Assembly: GCF_002234675.1 (NCBI RefSeq)
Contig: NC_019866.2
Location: 8,709,261 to 8,773,260 of the forward strand
DNA: 64,000 nucleotides
DNA from: Oryzias latipes
Taxonomy: Eukaryota > Chordata > Actinopteri > Beloniformes > Adrianichthyidae
Direction: 5' to 3'
Below are positions 29,401 to 40,512 of the stretch, piece after piece. The position numbers were made by a program, and so were the translations under genes. A model generated the notes under the pieces. That model was not told the DNA's origin, searched no databases, and was given only the letters and a program-made list of their open reading frames with translations. Position 1 is the first letter of the stretch; every line of letters starts with the position of its first letter.

Positions 29401-32400
29401 TGACATAAAGTGCTGACCTTGGCAGACCCGGCGCTCGCTGGGGCAGTTGGGACAAGTCTGTCAGTACTGGATTGTTGGATAGTATTGGGGAAAACTCTAT
29501 GGATGTATTGTGGTTATAAACTGTGAGCAATGTGGCTTTGGCTGGACGGCCCGTCAAATATTGTTGCCAAAACAACAGTCAGAACTTTTAAGAATGAGAA
29601 ACTAAAAAGACCTTGTGTGTACAGTGTATATAGTTCACAACCCTTTTACTTCACGAAACGAACCAACAGGTAGAGTTTAACATTGTCGTCCCTATATTTG
29701 ACTTAAATGAGCCTGGAAAAAATTTAATAAATCTAATTTATCTCCATTACTTTCTTCACATATTTTTTCCTGCAATTACTGAAAAGGTTGGACAAATAAA
29801 GCAATAATAGCAAAATGAGTTAAGAAAAGTGTTTCTCTGCAGTCACGTTAGACCGTAATTATTTAGAGGTAATTTAAGACAAGAAGTGCAGAGTGAAAGG
29901 GAGAAGAGAGGCGGTTGCCTGTGGACTTCCCATTGCAGACCCAGGAGAGCTCGCTAAGCTAAATCACAAGGCTTCCTAATGAGAGTACAGAGGGGAGGCG
30001 CTCAAACACACAGCCCTGAGCCTGCCAGATCACCATAACAACCAACCAAATGACCCACAATGCATCTCAGCACAAGCCCAACTGCAGCGCTGATCTGTGC
30101 TCCTCCTGGCTTAGCCCTGCTCTGCTGCAAAACATCCAGCACTTTTCAGAAGGGTCTGATAGAGGAGGAGAAACGAAAAGTCTCCTTCAACATGACGTTT
30201 TAATGACCTCACGCTGCTCGTGTGACCGCATCAGCGACCTGAGCACACAAAAAAAAGCAAAGGCATCTTGGTGCAAAATGAGTGAGATTATGGTCAGTGG
30301 AATAAAAAAATCTGATTATGTCTGAAATATGATTTAACCCCATCCCCCCACCACGGCTGGTGCCTGCTGATGGGGAGACAAGCAGGGGGGGGATCAAGCA
30401 GGCCTGGGGCCCAACAAGGGATTTGAGAAAAGATGTCATATGAACACCGACATGTACTGTATGAACTGCTGAAGCAAGCAAAACCGTTTGAGAGCCGCTT
30501 TACATGGGCAACAAGTTTGAAATGTAGTTCATGCGGTAAATTACATCCAGAAAAACAGAAGGGATTGCCTGAGATGATTGTGATCGTTTCTGATCATCTC
30601 CCATAAGTGATGTTCACTTGACCAGAAAGCTACCAGCACATCAGCTTCCTGGTACCCAACAGGTACCCAACAGGGTACCAGGAAGGAGGTTAGATACACC
30701 GTGACTTCATGATTGACTTTGTCATTATTTAGCTCTCTTTACACACACAAATAAAGGAGGGGGGGGGGTCATTGCAAAACAAGCTGACTAACAATCACAG
30801 CCACTTCCTGTAGGTTATTTAGGACACGTGTTAAGATGCTACATGAAATATGTTAGCCATAGGATGAGTCACTGGTCATCTCTGACATGCCAACCAATCA
30901 TGAATGATGATGATGCTCAGTCTGTATGGCAGATTAACTCTAATCTTCCAAGATCTTTATCCTCAATCTAAGGACTGTTGGGGGCTGGGACAACACATGA
31001 AGAGGGAAACAGACACATCACTACTACTAGAAGAAAATGACCACAACTTGTGTTCGAAAAAAATAAATAACATCCATCTTTTAAAATATCTGCAGGGAAA
31101 CTAAACACATAAAGGATGTGATATTACCGCTGTCATGGAGTAAAAAGGTAATTGATGCTCCAGGATATTAATAACTAACGATGCCAAACTAGTACCAGCA
31201 TTTTTGTGGGTTAGGCTAAACCCAGTATGATTGGTTCATTTCACAGGGATCAGCACACAAAAACAAAGATACTAGGAGGGTGATGGTCGTACAGCAAATA
31301 TGCACAGAAAGGTAAACAATCTTGGAATCTATATTCACTGGTCAGAAATAAAAAAAACAACAACATTAGTACACTCACTGAAATATTAAAAATGTATCTG
31401 AACTTTAACATGACACCAGCAGCAGATTTCTGCTGCTGCAAAGCTCTTTTTTGGCCAAGACCCACATTGATGCTCCATCCTTGTAATGTTGCAGAATGAC
31501 CCACTTTCTTTTCCACACTAGCTGCAGTGCCAATCAGAGGCATAAAGGTTCTGAGAGAAGCCAGTGGCTGAAAGGCTCATACACCAAATAAGAGACTATA
31601 CAAATGCAGCAATGATTTTACCCTTGCAAACAAGTGTTTGATTGGCATTTGAAGCAGATCTATAACCTTGTCTGAACTGAACACATCAACCCAGAGCAAA
31701 TATGTTTCTACATAAACATCAAACATCATAAGTACTTGGGATTTTTTTCAGACACTACTGCAGGCATGATGGCAAAACTACAGCTATTATAACAGCTAGA
31801 ACTGTTGGATCTTTTAGGCTTAATGTTAAATTTTTCACAACATTTTGTTCAGTTTGATTGCTGGTTTTGTTTTGTTCTACTGATAGTCTCCTCAGCCTAA
31901 AGTGAACTGGTGTATGTGTGATTAAGACAAATAAAAAAGTAAATAATACATAGGAACATCTGTTTTATCCTCATTAAATGTCTAAATCCAGACTTTATGA
32001 ACATAAAAACTAAAAGAATGCTATGCAAGTATAGATCCTTACCTCCTTTATTTATATTGTAACTATGTAACTTTAAATTTACTGTAAGCCTGTAAATAAC
32101 TTATTTTAGCTAAATACTTTAATTCAAAACATTTAGTAAATTAGCTACAAAAAATGAACAGAAGCAGATAAAAAAAAAATTAAACTGTTCCAGGATGCAG
32201 TTGAAATGCTAGTGTTTATTATTTACAATACTTTGTGTTGTGTTTAAAGATATTCTAGCTTCTCATAATATTAGTATACTAAGAACTGCAATGTTCCCCA
32301 AACAACACTATTCCTGATAAAAAAAAAGTCCTTCAAGTTTCAAAAACAATCCGTCTACACCAAAAACGGAAAGTTCAAGACAAGACAAAGCATGATAATA

Positions 32401-35400
32401 CTTGTAACTAAGTAAAAGCAAATTGGTGATGCAAAGAGAGAACTGTGATCTTTAAATCCCAATTTTAAAGCATGTCCTAAAGTAAATCGACACTTACAAT
32501 CGAACCAAAAAAAAAACTACTTTTTTTTAACTCTGCACCATAGAGGGGTAAAAAAAAGATAGTTGAATGGATCTTTTATCATAGACTAAGAGGACAAACC
32601 CGTTTCTGTCAACTTACCCAGTCAGCCCATTGTATTCCCTCAACACAGCCTCTAAAGTTTCACCAGAACTGTTCAGTTTTTGTCCCAATGTCCCCCTTCT
32701 ATTGTGTATCAACTCTCGATCCTCGTCCCACCCTGAAACTGAAGTCGTCCCCAGGTCACACAGCTGGAACCAATATTCCACTGAAATCAGCTGGGAAAGA
32801 GTTAGGGGGGGGGGGGGGGGGTCTTTTTGATGTGCTTTAAGCCCGAGCATCAAAGTATGAGCCTGACCCCAATATCAAGTCAACCTGAACCTCTACTTCA
32901 GGCTGCTGTTTGGCACAGAACGTTGTTCTTTACAGAAGCTGCATCTCCAGTAAGTGAAAAATATACTTCAGTTACAAATGTAATGTACTACCCGAGTACT
33001 GCTGACAAAGTATGTGTATTTCCTAACCTAAAACCACAACGTTTGTACTTATTAAGCATTACCATTTTAATGGGTTTGAGCCGCAGGTCTGCAGCCGTCA
33101 CAGTTGCCTCCTGGTCTTTGGGAACGATGCCCCTCTGAGTGAGGACCTGCAGCAGAGACGCGTTGTCTTTGGGTTGGGCCTCAGATGCAGTCTCCCCCAC
33201 TATAAGGCTGTATGTGCGGCAGTAGAGCTCCGAGGACTGCAGCAGGCGGGTGACTGGAGGTTTCAGGTGCTCCTGCTCATACTGGTCACAGTAGAAGGGG
33301 TCGCGCAGCTCCGCAGGAACATTTTCTACAGAGAGAGCATGCAGACACGCTTAGAATCCAATAAAACATGTTTGAACTGCAGCTTCACGGCTGTCACATT
33401 CAGAGGTCCAGATGACAAACATTTTACTGTGCTTAGTAGCCATTAACCACTAAACTTAAAAATGTCAAAATGATCAAACTCAAATAACATTTCCTCAATT
33501 GAATTTGTGTATTTACCTTAAAGTGCACATACACTAGGGCTACACGATATGAAGAAAACTCGCGATATGCGATATTAGTAATTAATATTGTGATAACGAT
33601 ATAATTTGCGGTATATAAACAATTAGCAAAACAACCAAAAATATTATTCCCATTCTATTACAACAGATTAAAAATTATACAACAAATGACCCTTTTTGAC
33701 GTAGGAGGCGAACATACAACATAATAGGGCGCCATCCGATTAGTTAACAACGTGAAGGGGTCCACCTGATTGGTCAAATGCAGAAAGGGATTCTTTCAAT
33801 CCATTAAACACTTCAAGCTGCCATAAGATTGTTTGGCCACATCTAAGGTAACCATTTATTGCAAATTTGCTGTCTTTTGCGACATGCATATTGCACAGCT
33901 TGATATTGCGATAACGATAAATTTGCGGTATATTGTGCAGGCCTAACATACACATATTTATTTAGATTCATTTTGCTTTATTACAGTTAATATGTGAAAA
34001 ATTAATAACTTCTCCATCCAATCATCAACCCCTTCTCTAAAAAAGGAAAAATAATTACAGAGAACTTGACTTAAGACAAAAACTAATCCAAACTAGACAC
34101 CAAATCCTCTGCAGTTCAAATTAAAAATGGAATGTTTGCCATCAAAACTACCGGCTCAATAGTCTGAATATTCTGGAGCACTCCTCAAAAAGTAATCCAA
34201 ACTAAAACAGCTTTTTTTTTATGTTCAGTTGCAGAATAATGATATTCAGTGTTACCTGAATGCCCATCTTTGTACCTGCAGGTGTCTTGTATATCATTTC
34301 TCTAGTAAAAACGTCATGTTTAATGCCATTTCCAGATCTACAGGATTATCCCCCAACCCCATTTCTGTCAACTGTCAAATCTTAAATTAGGTTCAGTTAA
34401 ACCAAATAGTTAAAGGTGGTTATTCTCTTTGGGATTTCCGTAAATATGGGCAACAATACGATCTTAAAGAGGCAAACTTGATGCTCCTGCTTAGGAACAG
34501 GTTTAGCAGCATTCAAATAAAAAGCTGCAGGGAGTTGATGAGCAACAAAGTCAAACAGCAGCAGCAGCAGATCAGCAGTCAGCTGTTGTTGCAGGACCCT
34601 CAGTGTCTTTTCCATTAAAACAAGGTGGCTTGTATCAGAGATGGATCACTACACTCATCTAGTTATGCATTCACTGTCATAGATCCAACAACACGAGCCG
34701 CCACAACAAACAGCATCTGTTAGACACTGCCGCCCGCGCTCTGCGTCTCTTTTCATGGCTGTTGTAGTTTGTCAGACACGTGAGGAGCTCATTTGTTTCA
34801 ACATTTTCAACTGGGAGATGAAACATCAGCGCACACATTAGTGAATATTTGTTTGAGGTCTATATCATTATTAGACTACATGTGTTAGAGAGAGGAAAAA
34901 AAAAAAGGTTGGCACTCTTTAAGAAGAAAGAACGGATTATCAGGAAGCAAAGCAGGATGCAAATGTTTCACTCAGTGAAGCGATGGAGATGGATATGGTC
35001 AGAATTTCCCTATGAATAATTCCTGCAGTGAACGATGACTTTGTGTCACAAACCGATGGCAGAATGAGCATTAATTTAAGTTGACAATTACACATGATCC
35101 TAATTAAACAAACTGATCATGATTCAAATTTAAATAAATAACCAAAGCACAAAAAAGAAGAAGCTCAAAACCATAATAACACAAAATTTTCCCATCAAAG
35201 CCTCCAGAAAAGCATTTAGAGTAAAACCAGATGCTGGCGTGAACTGAAGCAACCTTCGTTGGTCGCGCGGTCACAGTTTATCAACTGGTTTGAGCAAAAA
35301 AGAGGCAAAGGTCAACCATGCAAAGTTAACAAGCTTAGTCCCACACTGCAATACTGAATGGACTTTAAAAAAACAAACCTTGAAGTTAAATTGGATTCCT

Positions 35401-38400
35401 TTTACCCAAACAACTGCACCTTTCCAAGCTCTATAAAATAACTCTCATAAGTTTCTCTTTTCTTACAAAGCTAAAACCAAATCAACTAATTTCATCTCAA
35501 ACTGAATACATTTTTGATCATTCATCAGACAGCATTCTTTTTCTGATGCAGCCTTAGCTGCTATCTATAGTGATTTGTACTGTTTGATAACAAGGCCAAT
35601 GTCATATTTAATTGACTGGTTGGCTAGCATGTTGGTCATGTAACAAACATTACTGCAGATTTCCAATAGAGATAATCACAGACAACAGCTCCCAGAAAAC
35701 TGAATTATGTTGATTAAAAAAACAGGCGGTTTGGTAAACAAGGTTGAATAAAACATTATCCATTTGGTTTTTAGATTTGACTGGAGAAATACAATAAGTT
35801 CCACAAAAAGGGACCTTTCACTGCATGTTTTAATGCTAAGAAACACAGAGAATAGGTTCAGAAACCCTAGTAAGCATTAGATAACTTAAGAGCTCAGATA
35901 TAAATACAACTGCAAGATAAGAATGCCAGCAGGAAGTTCAGCCGAAAGGATTCCCAACATGGAATAAATACATCGGCAGAAGAAAACGTAAAACGTGACG
36001 GTTCCAAAGTCTTTCTGAGGCCAAATAACTTGTTTTTATACTGCCATGAGCTGTATTCTTACTTGGAAAATGTGCCTTTCTCCTCGGGATAAATAAAAAA
36101 CATATGATAATCCACTTTTATTTTAGGAACAAAGCAGGTACTGTTTTGTTGCTCTGAAACCAAGCTGTAGTGAAAGCAGCTAACATTACAGCTTGCTCTC
36201 AGGTAATGAATCTCTAATGAAATAAACAGCTAGAACCACCTGAACCACATCAGCTGTGGTACAAGTGACAGCATGTTGGTCTACCTAAATTATCTTTTAA
36301 CTCAAATAACCGTTTTTTTTGTTTTTGTTTGTGGTGACTTATCAAACAAAAAATTTAATAAAATTCTTGAAATATTATTCATGCCAGTGCAGGGCATTTT
36401 ATTTCATGTCTATTTCCAAAAAATACATATTGTTGGATTGGACTTTAGATGCCTTTTTTTTTTAATATAACGCACAACTGAACAAAATATTGATAACTTC
36501 AAAAAGACCTACAATTTTCAGAAGGGAGAACTGCCCATATGAGGCAGTCCGCACCTAAACGTCTCATCTCTGCATGAATTCAGAGGCTGATCTGCCACAA
36601 ATGGCCTGCATTGCGTCTTGCCCCACAGCAGCCATAAATTGCATTTGAGGCCCACTGTGCATGTAATAACACGGTTAACAAGGAATATTATTCAATTATG
36701 GGATTTCAGAAGCAAACATGACAGCACAGGGGAGCAGTATAAATATCCACGGGGCACATATATCTCCAAATTGGAGGAACCAACCACACTAAACTTGTTT
36801 ATAGCCTAAATGAGAAAGGGGATTCTATCAATTGGCAATTTTTAAACAACAAAAAAAGGAGCTCAAATTAAAATCAGCAACTGTGACGGAAGTTTTGCTT
36901 CAAAGAAGACAAATTTACATTTTAATATTGTTTTGAGAAATAACATTTATGCTGACAACCAGTTGTTTTTATGACTGGGAGGGTGAGTAATTATGTCAAC
37001 ACGATCTTTGTATTATATTACAATTGCATGTTCATTTGGGTGAATATCTGCGTTTAGGCAACAGACACAAAATAATTGGACTCAGCATGTAAACCCAGTT
37101 TAATTCCAACAAAATCTCCTGTCTCCTTGGATCACCCTTAAATTAATGTCAGTCAACAATAGCCCAAAAACTAAATTATGTTTGCTCTGTATTCAAAACA
37201 TATGACCTACAAGTCCTGGTATTAAAAAGAGATAATAGGGGGATTAATCCCCTCCTTTCAAAGAGAAGTGGGTCTGCTGCATGTTATTGTCTAAGGGAAA
37301 CAAAAAAAAAGAAAAAGAAAATTGCAAGCCAATTACTTCAGGCTTCACAGAATATGAAGTTTTACATTCCATGGTGCTTATGTTTCCATGGGAACGTATG
37401 GTTATTGTTACTGGTTTCTGATACTGTATAGTCTGTGCATTCCCACAATCCCCATCGCATTTTTCCACGACAACACAGATATGTTAACACAAACACATCA
37501 GCAGATTATCATTAGATATTCACACAAGCTTAGCATTTCAAGTCAATCATGAACTGAGTTGAGCACACTAGAACTTCTACAATAACCTGCAAAGACAGTA
37601 AAAAAACTCACATTTTGGCCTCATTAATTGAATTGACCTTGAAGAGCTCAGGACCTGGTGACTCAGACCGTCTCGGTTCTGTTGTTCTGCTGAGCTTCTG
37701 AGAAGAGGCGAGATGAAGTCATCTTGAATTTGCATGAAGCCATCAGCGAGGCCATTGGCTTGATTAAAGCATAAACTAAGGGTTTTCTGGCAATGTTTCC
37801 ACTCCTTGGCGTGTTGCTTCGGCCACTGGGTGTGGCTGCAGTGCTAAACCAAGTACACAGACCTGAAGAAGTCCTAAACCAAAGATCTGCTCAGGATTGG
37901 GAAACACCTGCATCCTATGGGTTCAAGTTAAATCCCCTCTTTAAACATTGCTGAACAAGTCCATTTAGTCTCATCCTCCTCCATATTGTTTTGAATGAAT
38001 GAACACAAGGTTACTTTTATGTGCAGTCATGTAAAAGTAATAGTTTGTGAGACCTTGGTGTTCCAAAACAAAGAAGAATTTGACCACTTCAGGGTCAAAG
38101 CGGAGGCAGACCAAACCATGATAATGCCCCTTAAACCTCACACAACAATGAGTTTTTCCATTGGTTTCTTTAGAGTTTATTTAGTTTGACAGGTGCTGAA
38201 TGATTGTTAAGTAATCACACTTAAAACATGAGACAAGGTGATATGAAATGAAAATAGGTTACATGTCTTTCACCACAGGAGAAGAAGAAGCAGCTTTTCT
38301 AGGGGGCATTGATTAAATCCCATCTATTTCGTGGTTTGCTGGTTTAAACACCAACCAGAAGTGTCACTTCAGACCTCCTGGCTAGTAACGAGGCAAAAAT

Positions 38401-38789
38401 GAGTTAGCTTGATAAGGGAGGCCTACAAGAGGAGGCCCGCTTGTCTCTCAAACACACAGCCCGAGAACAACTGACATGTGTCACAGGGAAAAGTGCCTAC
38501 TGTGCATGCGCACTGCCTTCTTTGTGCTTTAAAAAATGCTGAACTGTACACTGCAGCTTTCCTCGTTAGCGTTCTTCGCTATCGGGATATAAACAAACTG
38601 TTAGCCCTAAAATATAGTCTCCAAAACACACATTAGGGACTTGAAACAGATCCTACCTGCACTGCCGTACGACTTCGCCAGCAGCCATCCAACACTTGCG
38701 CATATTTTTGCTTTAGTGCAGTCATATAAATCCAATGGCTTTATGTCTGGAACCACAAAAGTCTTCCTCATGGTGGGAGAGTCCACCAT
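20497..38789 (-). CDS. camsap3: Calmodulin-regulated spectrin-associated protein 3 (microtubule minus-end binder)
   Basis: Caps and stabilises non-centrosomal microtubule minus ends, notably in epithelia. Eighteen minus-strand exons: 38657-38789, 33063-33325, 28099-28239, 27809-27895, 27181-27213, 26350-26488, 26136-26275, 25965-26049, 25823-25865, 25636-25691, 25372-25444, 23185-25276, 22977-23095, 22236-22528, 22041-22134, 21489-21613, 21278-21396, 20497-20796 (1,444 residues). A CH domain spans about 220-340 (RYRKDK..VIHYYCPGLLRLE). The 33-nt exon 5 (CPTRWYWKLVP) matches a CAMSAP exon known to be optional. EERL and RKKKQ-type charged coiled coils lie near 670-710 and 1104-1134, and the C-terminal CKK domain at 1305-1440 (KSNKFIIHNA, HFLILFRDSSCQFRA, KTMSMSVDAFTIPGHFW). 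LGFFFK and GDFTRQEYERR, as well as the neighbour xab2, point to CAMSAP3 rather than CAMSAP1/2. Human CAMSAP3 is about 1,250 residues, so exon 12 is expanded. Confidence 0.95.
26657..26676. repeat. (TA)10 microsatellite in camsap3 intron
   Basis: Uninterrupted TA dinucleotides following an A run, in the intron upstream of the CH-domain exon 26350-26488. Confidence 0.9.
30645..30685. repeat. 13-bp inverted repeat with internal 11-bp direct repeat
   Basis: CTTCCTGGTACCC (30645-30657) is the exact reverse complement of 30673-30685. Inside, GGTACCCAACA occurs twice in tandem (30651-30661 and 30662-30672), so the loop is a duplicated part of the arm. Confidence 0.9.
32805..32821. repeat. Poly(dG)17 homopolymer
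   Basis: Seventeen consecutive G on the plus strand in camsap3 intron 2; the pre-mRNA would carry C17. Confidence 0.9.
33326..38656 (-). other. camsap3: camsap3 intron 1 (5.3 kb)
   Basis: Separates the first coding exon from the second. Apart from one complete hAT-like MITE (33535-33945) it is AT-rich unique-looking sequence with no coding exon that I can support. As a long first intron it is a likely place for enhancers, but no motif cluster stood out. Confidence 0.6.
33535..33945. mobile_element. Non-autonomous hAT-like MITE (411 bp) with 8-bp TSD
   Basis: The ends are imperfect inverted repeats: TAGGGCTACACGATAT at the left and, reversed, TAGGCCTGCACAATAT at the right. The flanks carry the exact 8-bp duplication ACATACAC at 33527-33534 and 33946-33953, the length expected of hAT transposition. 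No transposase frame is present. A second copy of the family is at 43797-45366. Confidence 0.88.
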
Positions 38790-40512
38790 GGCGAGCCGGT
38801 AAGTGAAGCGCTACCCGCAGAAAAATCGACGCGCGACCGTATTTAAAAAAAAAATATTCAAGCTGGAGTTCTTGTTGTAGATGATCCCACACGACGAAGC
38901 GAGGGCTGGAAAAATACGGATGTGGTACCGCGTTTTCCCAAGTAAATATCCGCCCCGTCCTGATTCCAAGCCAAAAAAAAAAAACCTTCTCTGGTGTGTG
39001 GTTTTCAAAGCGAACTACCTATTTCATTCTGTCGCTGTACTAATAAAGCCCTTACCCGCTGGACTTAGAAGATAATTTGGACTATTCTTCTTGTTTTTGA
39101 CCTTAGTCCGCATTGCCGTGTTGTCAGTTCACCGAACAGTCCCATTCTGCCCAGTGGATGACTGACGACCAGGTGCTCCACACTGACACCGCTCTAACAG
39201 CCCGCCAGCCAATAGGAATTGCGCACGAGCTCTGAGGGCGGGATCTCTGTCCCTGAAGATGGCAGGTAGAGATGAGGATGTCTTTACTACAGGTGCATCG
39301 AAGAGACAGGTAAATGCCTGAGGGGACACTTAGTAGTGAACGACAATAAATGTTTTAAAGTGAAGTCTTTTCAAACTACAAATACCTTCAAAACCCCGTA
39401 TTTTTATATATCTATATATATATTTATTTATATACAGATTTGTACAAATACCTATTTTAAAGAGGTTCATCACATTTTGCTGAAAGGTGTGGAGTTCCCT
39501 AAATTTACCACTCAAGTAAATCTGGAAGAGGATTTTATTTTAATCTGTTAAAAAAACTGAATCCCTTAGTACTTTTTAGTAACTTTTGAGACAGATGGGC
39601 AGCGTAAATCCTCTAAAAACACCAGTTTTGTAATACTACATACAATAAACTGATACTTTAATGACAAAATAAACGTAATTTATAAAGTAAACCATATCTT
39701 TTATCTTTTCTATTGTATCTTTATATACTTGCATATACTTGAATTAAATGGGCTCCAGTTTTTAAAAAAAACTGCATTGTATTTCTTAAAAAATGCCTCA
39801 GAATAGTGCAGAAGGGAAATAATTTCAGCCAAAACCCTTCAGTGTCCACAAATGACTCCTCTATGGTTGTGATTATGCTAAGAAATTCTGAGAGTATAAA
39901 TTAGGATACATAGCAAACCTTTGACTAAAACTGTAACAGCTAAACAAAGTCTTCCTATTGCATGTTAAGTATTTTATAATTAGTTTCATCAAAGTGATTT
40001 GTGAATACAAAACTGCTGTTTGAGTCTGGAGACAGTGACTATTAGTAATAGAAACAAATGGTTTTAGGAAATACATGGCTTGTTTAACTAACCAGTTTAT
40101 GCGTCTTCCTCATAGGTTTAACACTTGTACATTTTAAAGATACCAGCTAAACAAAGTACCTTTCTTTTTTTTCTGTTACGGCAAATTTGACATAAGAGAG
40201 CATGGTCACGTTTATTTTAAAGAACTTTCAATAAAGCAAACAAAACACTTGTTTTCATGTAAGCACATAGCAACAGTTCAGAAGAGAAACAAAAAGCTCT
40301 TTTGTCTTTTAAACTAGCATTTAAGAAAGAGTGACACCTTGTGGCCAAAGTAGTAATTGTTCACTACAAAATCTAAAGAGACAATGCTCCATTCTATTTT
40401 TATAATGAAATCACTTGAAGGTACAACTTAACATGTATTCAAAGTTTAAAATTATTATAATCCCAGATTATATGAAATATCAAAAGTCTTTCTGAAAAGG
40501 TGCAGAGTTCTT
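38790..40512. other. camsap3 promoter side and camsap3-xab2 intergenic region
   Basis: The first 0.5 kb upstream of camsap3 is richer in C and G than its surroundings (about 38870-39310) and presumably holds the promoter. The rest is AT-rich. The xab2 3'UTR probably reaches TTTATT at 40211-40216 (AATAAA on the minus strand). One small exon-like ORF on the plus strand is listed separately. Confidence 0.5.
39259..39309 (+). other. Orphan first-exon candidate, head-to-head with camsap3
   Basis: An ATG in fair context (GAAGATGG) opens 17 codons, MAGRDEDVFTTGASKRQ, ending exactly at an AG|GTAAAT donor. It lies in the GC-richer promoter zone about 470 bp from the camsap3 start and is transcribed the other way. 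No following exon on the plus strand was found; without splicing the frame stops after 20 residues. I do not recognise the peptide. It may be the first exon of a distant gene, a lncRNA exon, or chance. Confidence 0.25.

Larger units (their letters stand above)
28240..33062 (-). other. camsap3: camsap3 intron 2 (4.8 kb)
   Basis: Long intron between exons 33063-33325 and 28099-28239. I see no coding exon in it. It holds an inverted repeat at 30645-30685, a G run near 30761-30770 and a 17-base G run at 32805-32821. Confidence 0.7.
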
